A stretch of DNA of 64,000 nt, taken from assembly GCA_016858145.1 (NCBI GenBank), contig JAEHOE010000012.1, positions 1,426,001 through 1,490,000 on the forward strand, written 5' to 3'. The translations under genes were made by a program, and so were the position numbers. The first letter of the stretch is position 1. Every line of letters begins with the position of its first letter. Shown piece by piece: positions 55,256 through 64,000 of the stretch. The stretch comes from Edaphochlamys debaryana (lineage: Eukaryota > Chlorophyta > Chlorophyceae > Chlamydomonadales). The notes below the pieces were generated by a model. It did no database searches and was not told the origin of the DNA. It saw nothing but the letters and a program-made list of their open reading frames with translations.

Positions 55256-56506
55256 ATGGCGCTCCTCCGCTCTTCCGCCCCTGTTGCTCGCGCGGCGAGG
55301 CCCGCGCGTCGCGCCGCCTTGGTGGTCACGGCCTCCGCGCGCCCGACGAACGGCTTCTCTCTGGGCGTGGCTGCCGCTGGCTTGGTGGCGCTGGTGAGCG
55401 TGTGTTGCGCTGTGCAATTGGGCTCGCCGATCAAAAGGCGCGCAAGCCGGAAGGCAGCCGCAGGCAAAATCCGTCGCTTGCCCGACCCATATGAGCGGAT
55501 GAAGTATATGCAGGCGGCGATCGGAAACCACCTTGCGCGGTTTTAGCGCGCTTGGGCCCCGCTTGCCGCCGACCACCCCCACGCTACCCCGCGCCGCCCC
55601 CCAACGCAGGGCCTCTCCAGCGCCTCTCCGGCTCTTGCCAGCTCGTACACGGAGAGCAAGTCCCGCGAGGAGGCGCTCCTGGCCATCATCCGCGAACGCC
55701 GCCTGGCTGCGGCCGGGGATGCCCCCGCGCTGAAGGTCGAGGCCCCCGCGCCCGCCATCGTTGAGGTGCCTCCCCCTGCCCCCGCGCCCGCTCCGGCCCC
55801 TGCCCCCGCGCCCGCTCCGGCCCCGGTGGCTGAGGTGAAGGTCGTCGAGGCCCCGGCCCCGACCCCGGCCCCTGAGCCGGTCGCGGAGGTGAAGGTTGAG
55901 GAGGCCCCGGCGCCCGCCCCCGAGCCGACCCCGGCCCCCGTGGTTGAGGTCAAGGCTGTCGAGGCCCCCGCGCCGGTGGTCGAGGCCCCGGCGCCCGCGC
56001 CCCTGGCGGCGGCCCCGGAGCCGGCTGCTGAGCCCGTGGCTGCAGCGCCAGCTGCCGACGCTGACGCCGGCTCGGGTGAGTCCCCTGCCTCTTACAAGCG
56101 CCAGACTCGCACTGCCATCTTCACCCTTCCATGTGTACCTACGACTGCCGTTCTCCTTTTCCCCCTCCCCCCGACATATCCACCACATACCCAGAGCCCG
56201 CACCCTGACCCGACCCTGCATGCCAGGTGGATTAGCTGCGCTCCCACTGCTTGCACCACGCCTGCCATTGCCGCCGCGCTGACCGGTTCCCCCGCGCCTC
56301 CCGCTTGCCCTCCACCCGCAGCCCCTACCGCTCTCTACGCCGTGGGTGCTCTGGTCCTCGTCTCTGGCGCTGCAGTGATGCTGAGCGCCCCCAGCCCCGC
56401 GAACACGGAGGCCACCCCGACCGCTGCCGCGCCCGCCGCCCCGCCCGCTGAGGCGCCGGCGGCTGACAAGCCCCCGTCTGACACCCCGACCACCCCCTCG
56501 GCCTAA
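55256..56506 (+). CDS. Two-helix protein with a long Pro/Ala/Val linker, probably plastid-targeted
   Basis: Three exons: 55256-55503, 55642-56075 and 56322-56506. The total is 867 nt, 288 residues, with matching phases. The N-terminus (MALLRSSAPVARAARPARRA) looks like a chloroplast transit peptide. A hydrophobic helix follows (LGVAAAGLVALVSVCCAVQL), then a basic/charged segment (RRLPDPYERM, SREEALLAIIRERRLAAAG). Next come about 120 residues of repeats of the type PAPAPEPVAEVKVEEAPAP, a second hydrophobic helix (LYAVGALVLVSGAAVMLSA) and a Pro/Ala/Thr tail. Without splicing, the first exon would end in a stop at 55544-55546, giving a 96-residue alternative product. I do not recognise the family. 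The linker recalls the extended Pro-rich spacers of membrane-spanning proteins such as TonB, but no homology is claimed. Confidence 0.7.
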
Positions 56507-57912
56507 GGCCAGTGCCCGCACGTGTCTGCGGAGCATCCGAACAGAGAAGACCAACACTCGTTGATCCCACACTGCCACCGCTCGCCCCTGGTGCGTCCAC
56601 GCCAGCGGCCCGCAAGTGCTGCTGTCCGCTGAAGTTTTCCGGCTTGGCCGCCTGCCGTGCAGCGGCATCTGAGGTGCCCGGATGAGCCCAGGTCTTGCAG
56701 CGGTGGTGTGTGGAGTGTGGCGTGATCGTACACCCGTGCGTCCTAGTCGGAAGCCCATCAGGGTATGGCGGTGAGCGTCCCTGGTTCCCTACAGAACGCG
56801 TTTGGGGGTGCTGAGTCCTAGAATGTCTAGCCCTCGTGTAGTTGTGATGAGTGCAAGCGGACTGGCAGCACCCGCAGGGGTGTCTTGCCCAGAACGGTTG
56901 CAGAGCTTGGCCAATCGTGGAAGGTTTGTCGCTCGTACAGTTTGATGTGGACGAACGTAAGGTACTCGTTACTCGTGAGCTGTTGTGGGGGTACAGCTAA
57001 GTTTTGGAGGCAGCTTCCGGGTGACTGATGTGAAGTGATGGCGCAGAAGCAGGGGTGACAGGGCAGGGTCACGCTCTGCAGAGAAGCGAACTGAGTAAGC
57101 AGGTCCTTGGGGACTATGCCCTTGGCTGGATGTCTCAAGAGCAAAGGAGGCTAGCTTTGATGCGGCGTATATGAAGTTCTCGATCTTTGCCAGGCCAGGT
57201 GACCGAGGCGGTCCTTCCATGTGGAGTCGGCTTCACGGTTGTAAGGGCTGCGGATGATCCCCGTGCTCATACTGGCCCCGCGCCCACGTGTCATGACAGC
57301 CCCACCCGCCCGCGAGTGTTTTGATCAGCGACAAGGGTGAGAAGCACAGGGGCCGTGGGGGTAGATGACATCAACGAAGCGTAGCGCTTGGTTGAGGGGC
57401 CTAGGGCGTGGGTCACAAACTACGCAGACCTGTGGGCGGCCTAACTTGTTGCCGTTGTCGCCTGGAGGCACAAGGGCCGAGGGGCGGAAGGGGCAGCACT
57501 GGGAAAGTCAGGGAGGGAATGGGCTGTGTAGCAGGCCGGGTGGGGGACCGCCAGCAAGGGAGGAGGCCAGAGACGGACCCGGACAGTGTTTAAGTGCTTA
57601 GAAGCCCAGCTCCGTTGCACAGGAGGCCACAGGGGGCTCCGGGTTTGAGAACAGGAGTGCCAGGCAAGCACACACCAAAGGGAAGGGGCTGGCGTCAGCG
57701 TGCGGCGGGCGGGCCCGGATTGGTGCGGCCCGCAGGCACGAGGGACCTTCCGCAAATTCGCACACCGCTCGCTTTTCTATAGGCGCGTATCGCACACTGT
57801 TCATATCATCCCTCCTTACACGACAGCTGCGCGTACTTCCCCAAACTTAGCGACTGCAGCATGGCCTCGCCTTCCGCTCCCTGGTGACGTCCGAAGTGCT
57901 AGCCAGGGAGGG
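56507..57912. other. Intergenic region upstream of the DHHC gene
   Basis: The two flanking genes are both on the plus strand. TGTAA at 57239-57243 could end the 3'UTR of the upstream gene. The remainder should contain the DHHC promoter. I see no exon-like frame or RNA gene. Confidence 0.35.
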
Positions 57913-59783
57913 ATGAGGCGCCACGGACTCCAGCTGCCCCTGGACCCACACCAGGTGTGCACGGCTGCGGTGGGAATGAGCTCGCTGAGCCTTTGAGACC
58001 AGACTCCCGCTTTCCGCTCGCAGTTGGCTTCCTGGATTATATTCTTTGCCTTGGTATCGGGAGTCTATGCATTCTACGTGCCGTTCGTGGAGGACGCGGG
58101 CACGAAATGGTTCTTGGTGGCACTCTACACGCTGCTCGTGGTTGGCATTACAACACTCGACCTGTACACCAGGTACGCGAAGGCGCTGTGCCACGGTGCG
58201 GGCGGTGCTGGGGCTCAACATGGGCCTCTGTCCGCTTTCGCAGCTACCTGGACCCCTCGGACCCCGGGCTCACGGGAGCAACAGATGGCGAGTTCTTCTG
58301 CGGCCTGTGCCAGGTAAGGCTGACGATTCTGCCTGCACCACGTGGGCCGACCGTGTCAGGACCCCTCAACCCGGAACACGGTTTGGCGCCCCCACTGCAG
58401 GCCAGCGTGGCGCGCAACAGCAAGCACTGTCGCGCCTGCGACCGCTGCGTGGAGGGCTTTGACCACCACTGCAAGTGGCTCAATAACTGCGTGGGAACGC
58501 GCAACTACTGGCACTTCTTCGCCCTCATCAGCAGCACCAACAGCCTCCTGGTGCTGCAGTTCGCGTGGGGGCTGTGGCTCTTCATCCGCAGCTTCACGGA
58601 GAAGGATCTGATGAAGCTGCTGGTCGCAGAAAAGTACGGCAGCAGCGTGGCGTACGGCGGCTGGCAGGCGGCGCTGTGCATTTACATGGCCCTGCTCATC
58701 ACGGCCGTGGTCATGCTCGGCGAGCTTTTCTTCTTCCACGTTGTCCTCATCAGCAAAGGCATGACCACGTACGATTACATCGTCGCCCAACGCGACGCAA
58801 AGCTGTCAGGCCTGCCCATGGGCGGGAACAGCGGCGGCGGCCAGCTGAAGGCGTGCCGCTCGACCAAGGTCGCGGACACGGCCACAGCCCGGCCCAAAGT
58901 CAAGGTCGGGCTGAACCCTTGCGCTGCCATCCGCACATCCAAGCCCAAGGGCAGCCCAGCACAGTGGGAGGCGAACAAGGCCGCCGGCAAGCCTGGCTCG
59001 GGCCGGCTAGGGTCCAACGTCAGCGGCGGAGCGGGCTCAGCCAACTCCATGCCAGCGCCCGACAAGCCGGGGTTGGAGGCGTCAGCGAACGGCTCCCTCG
59101 CAGCCAAGGGCGGGCTGGGCATGTCTGAGAAGGGCCTCCCGACGGCCAGCGTCCACGACCTCGTTGCGCGGGCGGTGGCCGAAGGCATGGGCCCGAGCGC
59201 GGCGCTGCGCGAGCCCGCGCTGCTGGCGGCAGGGCCCCACACGCCCGCCGGCAGCAGGCGCTCCGTGCCCGCCCACGGCTGCGTGCCGGAGTGCACCCAC
59301 ACGCCCAGCAGCGGCGGCGCGCCGCCGCCAGGCAGCTTTGGCGCGGCGGTGGTGGCGGGGAACACGGGGTCTCCGGACTTCTTCAACATGGCCGGGCCGG
59401 GGCCGGGGTCGCACGGCTCCCCCGGGATGGTGGGCTCGCCTGGCGGCTATGGCATGGCGGGGAGTCCGGGCTGGGGGCACGGCGGGGCAGGCGGCGGCGG
59501 TGGAGGGGGAAACTTCGACGCGGCGATGCCGGCCGCTGCAGGCCGGCACCTCGGGGGGCACGCAGCCGGAGGCGGCGGGGGCGGGGCGGGGAGCGGGCCG
59601 CAGCAGCAGCTGGCGTCCCCGCCGGTTGCGGGGCGGCCGGGGGCGTTGCCGCCGTTGCGGGCGGGCTCTGGCGGGATTCGGCCGGGGGCGACGCCGACGC
59701 AGCGCAGCCTTTTGTTTCCTTCGCCCTCGAAACGAGAAGGCGGCAGCGGGCGGAGAGCAGACATGCCGGTGACCCCAGAGTGA
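57913..59783 (+). CDS. DHHC-type protein S-acyltransferase (palmitoyltransferase)
   Basis: Four exons: 57913-57954, 58024-58172, 58244-58313 and 58401-59783. The total is 1644 nt, 547 residues, with matching phases. It begins [14 protein letters not shown], followed by two membrane helices ([18 protein letters not shown] and [16 protein letters not shown]). The Cys-rich domain ([19 protein letters not shown]) carries the catalytic DHHC at residues 108-111, in [17 protein letters not shown]. Two more helices follow, then the TTxE-like MTTYDY. Such enzymes transfer palmitate to cysteines of membrane-associated proteins, on Golgi or plasma membrane. The last exon adds about 270 residues of Gly/Ala/Pro-rich, probably disordered tail without membrane segments. 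The cytosolic tail is longer than usual and may serve regulation. Confidence 0.93.
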
Positions 59784-60795
59784 ACCTGACGCGAGAGGCG
59801 ACCATGACTGCGGGAGCGGGCCGTTGCGGCTGTGAACTCTTCAGGACGGGGACTCGGCGGCGTGCGCGGGGAACCGTGCGGGGCGACAAGCCCCGCCAAA
59901 GCGTGTGGCTGGGAGGCAGGCATCAGCATGAACGTTGGTATATAAGGGCGCAGCAGCGCTCGGGTGTGCGTGTGCATGCGTCAGGGCGCTTCTGCAGTCT
60001 GCAGTCAGGGGGGAATGCTGCAGGGGGTGGGGTGGGGTGATCATTCCGCGCACGATTGAACTCTCGTCGTGTTTGTCATGCAGACTACGGTAGACTACCG
60101 GGCATTCTACTAGACGATATGCTTGTCCTCTTGGTCTTGGTCATGGGCATGCATTCCTTGGGGGCTGAGGGCGGAGGCTGCTGGCAAGGAGACCGAGGAT
60201 GGTGCCCTGCTCTCACGTAGGAGCAGCGGCTTGTGCAGAGAACGGATGCCTCTCCCTTTTACACCTGGTGTTGATGCGTGCGGTGGGATATCTGCTCTTG
60301 CTCTTGGTCTTGGCCTCAGGGTAGGGTGGCAGCGTGGCAGGGGACTGATTCCCTGCGGGGCGGTGATGCACTGCTGCTGCACTGCTGTCGTACGGAATGA
60401 GGGCGGCTCGCGGCCGCTGATAATTCGGTTGGTGCATTTCTCTGCATCTGACGTGATGTTTGCTCTGGGACTCGCGTGGTTGGCCTGTGATATGGTGCAC
60501 GGGCGCCCGTCTCGGCGGGAGTTCGGCGCTTAGTGTTGGGGGCTGCGGGGGCCTGGGGCTGGCACGGACCGGTCGCAACTGCATCGCTGCGGCCGCTCCA
60601 AAGTGAGGCCATTCTCGCTTAATGCATACATGCAAAGCTGCAGTCCCTGGACGCTGTTCATGCGCATACTCCAGGGCGTGGGCGCACCAACTCGTCGCCA
60701 CAGTCCCCGACACCATTAACCGCGAGCTCTAGCACCATTGACGAAACGCTACCTCTACATAGACTCAGCTATCCTTGTTGCGTGGAGCGCCCACA
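59784..60795. other. Intergenic region between the DHHC and TatD-like genes
   Basis: It holds the 3' flank of the DHHC gene and the promoter of the TatD-like gene. A TATATAAG at 59939-59946 is the best TATA match in the window but lies 850 bp from the next start. No gene was recognised. Confidence 0.35.
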
Positions 60796-63700
60796 ATGGG
60801 CGGCTTCGGCGCGCCCGACCGCGGTGGCAGCCGCGAGTCGAAGAAAGCTTCGCTGAGAGCAAAGTAAGCAGGCGCTGTCGCGGGCGAGAGCGGCTCATTT
60901 CGCGGAACGACGACTGCAGCGAGGCATGCGCGCAATTCGCTTCCGGCGCCACTGCGCGTCAGCGAGCTCGGGCGCCCCGACCCGGGACTCGACCGGCCGA
61001 GCAGGCTTCCCTGGATGCCATGTCGGGGGGCCCAGGGATGAGCTCTGCGCTGTGGGGGACGGCCGCCTGCGGTTCGTGTGCACCCCTGGGAGCGGCAACA
61101 CGGTCACCCCTCCACCCCTACCGCACCATCGCGCCCGTCCTCCCATTGCCGCCCCGCAGCAAGCAAAACCTCGCCAAGGCGGCTAAGCTCGCTGAGAAGC
61201 CCAAGGGCCCCCGGCCAACGTTTACGGAGCCGGCCCCGCCCGCACTGCCGCCCACGCCGGGCTGTGCGGCCCTAGTGGACGCAGCTGCGCAGCTGGCCTC
61301 CCGCCAGTTCGACCGAGACCAGTTCAAGGTAAGACCAGGTATAACCGCGGTTCTAGACCGCGCTGTTAGCGGCGTAGTGGAACCTTGCTCTCAGAGTGTG
61401 GGCTGGTACAGACCCCTAGCTTAGCGTGTGCCTCCCTCGCCTTGAGTCCAGGTCTCCGCACCAACTCCGTATCCCCCGGCGCCCCGCCCCGCCCCGCAGG
61501 TGCTCCAGCGCGCCGCCTCCTCGGGCGTGGGACCCATCATCGCCTACACCACGGATGACGGGAAGCTGGACGCACTGGCGCGGACCGCCAAGGAGAACGC
61601 GGGGCAGGTGGGGACGGCGGCTGAGCGGGCAGGCGGGGGCACTGCGCTGAATGCGAGAGCCAGGCGGTAGAGCGACGGCGCTGAAGGAGCAGGCCGGGCG
61701 AGCTGAGGCGCGGGCGGGGAGGTGAGGCCCACATGCTGGTGCTCAGCCGCCTCTTGCCCCCCATGCCCCCAGGTGTACTGCATGCTTGGGGTGCACAGCG
61801 ACAACATCAAGCGCGCCAACGACAGGTGAGGGGCGCCAGAGGTCCAACTACAGTTTCTGAAGTTTGTAAAGTGTATGACTGCAAGGGCCACAGACCTCGC
61901 TCACGTCTCCCCCAGTCCGCGCTCCCAAGCATCAACCAGCGCGGCCGTGCACCCCACCCGCGATGCGTGCGCCCCCCCGCAGGCTGGCCCCCGCCCGCAT
62001 GGAGCAGCTTCGGGACCTGGCCCTGGAGCCGGGCTGTGTGGCGCTGCTGACGGGGCTGGCGTTCCGGGACGTGGGCATCCGCTACGGTGGGGCCGGGGTG
62101 GGGGGCTGGGGTCGGGGGCTGGGGTGGGGGGCTGGGGTAGGGGACCAGGGTGGGGGGAAGGGGGGAAGGTGAATGTTGGAGTGTTGGAGAGCCAAGGGAG
62201 AGGTAGAGCGGCAGCCAGCGAGCCAGATGTGCACTGGGGCGGGGGGAAGGGGAGGAGGTGGAAATTGCGCTGAAGGGGCCCGCTGAGGGCAAAGGCTTGC
62301 GAGGAGGGGCGGGCGACAAGGCTGCGCCGGGGCGGACGGTCCGGCCCGGTGTCGTGGTACCGTGCCGCGGTCTGCAGTCCGGCCGCCGGGCGCTAAGCCG
62401 CTGGGGCCGGCGCCTCATGTGTTTCCCTCCCACGCGCCACCTCACTCGCCGCCCCGCGTGCCTCTCCGCACGCCCGCAGCCCAGGAGCGCGCCCTGACGG
62501 AGCAGATGGAGCTCGCGGCCTCCGTGGGGCTGCCCGTGGTGCTGTACGAGGTGTGGGGAGGTTGCGGGTGCACATTTTAAGGCGAGGCGGGGAGAAGGGG
62601 GCAATGCGCTGCTCGGCGTCGCGTCCTCCCTCGCCAGGACAGCGATGCGATACGCGCGGCACGCAGGAGCCGTGTTCCTCCCCCGCCTGCCCTTACATTC
62701 CCGCTCACCCCACTCCACCCCACCCCGACCCACCCCGCCCCGACCCACACGCCTGCCCCATGGACCCCCAGGTCCGCGCCGCCGAGGCCCTGTGCGAGCG
62801 CATCCTCGAGTTCAGGGCCAGCGGCGCGGGCGAGGGCCGCGCGGCCTCCACCCGCCTGGCCGTGTTCAACTTCGGCGGCTCCCCCGAGGAGCTGCGGGCG
62901 TACCTGGACCTGGGGTGCTACATCATGCTCACGGGTGAGGGGGGGGGGCGCAAGGAGCGGGGGGGGGGGGTAATTGCCAGCAAGGGATGCAGCAAGCCAG
63001 GGGCTAGGGGCGGGGCCCTGGCAGGGGTGGGTGGGAGTGAGGCAGGGGGGATGATGCATGGCTTCTGTCACAACTGCTGGTCTAACATCCCCCCACTGGC
63101 CCCCTTCCCAGGCCGCGTGTGCGACCAGACCGAGAAGGGCGAGGCGCTGCGGGCGCTGGCGGCCTCCGTCCCCCTGGACCGACTCATGCTCGCATCGGAC
63201 GCACCGCTGGCCACACCGCAGGTGGGGGCGGGGGGCACGCGGGGTGAGGGCGGTGGCGACCTTTGGGGCTCACATCGGGGCCCAATGCGAGCTTGGCTCG
63301 GGCAGAGCCAGACTGGTGGTATGCGCGCAGTCAGTCGAACTGCTGCGCTAGCAGCGTGCACCAAACGTGGCGGCTGTGTGACCTTGGGGCGCGGCGCCTG
63401 CTGCCTGGGGCCCTGCTCCTGTGCTACTGCTTACTTGGGTGCCTTTGCACCGTTGCACGCCCCCGGCAGAACATCAACGACGCATTCGTACGAGAGGGCC
63501 GCAACGAGCCCTCCAACCTGCCGTACGTGCTGGAGGCCCTGGCGCCCGCCTTCGGCATCCCCGCCGCCGAGCTGGCGGCCGCCACCCGCTGTACGACACT
63601 GGAGTTCTTCGGGATCAGGGAGGCGGCGGACGCGGCGGCGGAGGCGGCGGCAGCAGCGGCGGTGGGGACGTCTGAGGCGGCGGCTGGCGGCGGCGCGGGC

Positions 63701-64000
63701 CAGGAGGGACTGGAGCCGGAGGCGACGGCGGGGGAGAGGGGCACGGCGGCCGCTCCCAAGGGAGCAGAAAGCGGCGACGAGGAGGAGGGTGGCGAAGATG
63801 ACGAGCAAAATGAGGAGGAAGAGGAGGAGGAAGAGGAGGAGGAGCCGGCAGCAGCGGCTTCCGGCAAGCAGAAACAGCAGCAAAAGAAGAAGGGCGGCGG
63901 CGGCGGCGGCGCGGGCAAGGCAGCCAACCTCTTCGCCCAGCTCCAGCTCCAGGAGGAGGGGGAGGGCGACGGCAGCGAGGAAGGGGAGGAAGCCGACGGC
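60796..64000 (+). CDS. TatD-like metal-dependent hydrolase homologue, 3' end beyond the window
   Basis: Nine exons are visible: 60796-60863, 61160-61328, 61500-61607, 61773-61825, 61983-62086, 62480-62550, 62772-62934, 63112-63221 and 63470 to the window end. Phases match throughout. The barrel-like order of TatD proteins is recognisable: VDAAAQLASRQFDRDQF, YCMLGVHSDNI, ALLTGLAFRD, LTEQMELAASVGLPVVLYE, DRLMLASDAP and REGRNEPSNLPYVLEALAP, ending in TTLEFFGI. TatD proteins are DNases or related hydrolases. Several usual metal ligands look changed (no HxH near the start, no Glu in the GECGLD-type motif, LYE where LHxR is usual). Only the His of GVH and the Asp of SDAP are clear. After residue about 330 comes a low-complexity tail, Ala-rich, then a Glu run, then Gln/Lys/Gly, still open at 64000. 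Confidence 0.82.
62086..62165 (+). repeat. G-rich tandem stretch in a TatD-like gene intron
   Basis: Repeats of GGGGCTGGGGT and GGGGGCTGGGG units run for about 75 bp, directly after the donor of the intron 62087-62479. Runs of four or more G with short spacers could form G-quadruplexes in DNA or pre-mRNA. Confidence 0.7.

Noticed and set aside
59939..59946. TATATAAG as a promoter
   Set aside because: It lies 850 bp from the next start codon and 156 bp after the DHHC stop. There is no evidence of a transcript starting there.
1..64000. CRISPR arrays, insertion sequences, bacterial operons or intact transposons
   Set aside because: No direct-repeat/spacer pattern, transposase or reverse transcriptase was seen. 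Introns and gene spacing are those of a nuclear eukaryotic genome.

Overview
The window is nuclear DNA of a green alga, probably a chlorophyte. The DNA is very GC-rich. Almost every gene is cut by short-to-medium GT...AG introns (GTGAGT-like donors, CAG acceptors). Coding sequence is rich in Ala, Pro and Gly. The Chlamydomonas-type polyadenylation motif TGTAA lies downstream of several genes. A REP27/LPA1 photosystem II gene and proline-rich, wall-type secreted proteins fit a volvocine or sphaeroplealean alga, but I cannot name the species. Spliced models were built by hand. For eleven genes the exon lengths add up to whole codons with matching phases at every junction.

Layout. 1-408 is the 3' end of an Ala/Pro-rich gene (+). 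1383-2625 is ribosomal protein eL37 (+). 4377-6292 is an acidic protein of unknown function (-). 6976-9144 is a START/SRPBCC-like lipid-binding protein (+), with uncertain 5' exons. 10220 to about 19244, possibly further, is a giant protein (-) with about eleven tandem B3-like modules and a C-terminal SET domain.

21258-26112 is a secreted EGF-exostosin (GT47) glycosyltransferase (-). It is divergent from three tandem sulfatases (+) at 26930-30939, 31924-35895 and 37718-42496. 43936-47484 is REP27/LPA1 (-). 47784-52285 is a second EGF-exostosin (+). 53456-54922 is a UBE2S/UBC22-type ubiquitin-conjugating enzyme (-). 55256-56506 is a two-helix Pro/Ala-linker protein, probably plastidic (+). 57913-59783 is a DHHC protein S-acyltransferase (+). 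60796 to the window end is a TatD-like protein (+, 3' end cut off).

How the genes relate. Five secretory-pathway genes (two EGF-GT47 enzymes and three signal-peptide sulfatases with proline-rich linkers) lie within 31 kb, interrupted only by REP27. This suggests a local toolkit for building and desulfating cell-wall or extracellular-matrix polysaccharide. The sulfatases are recent duplicates: parts of sulfatases 1 and 2 are nearly identical even in introns, while other introns cannot be aligned, which points to gene conversion. The B3-repeat/SET protein looks like a chromatin regulator of unusual architecture and is the most novel single gene here.
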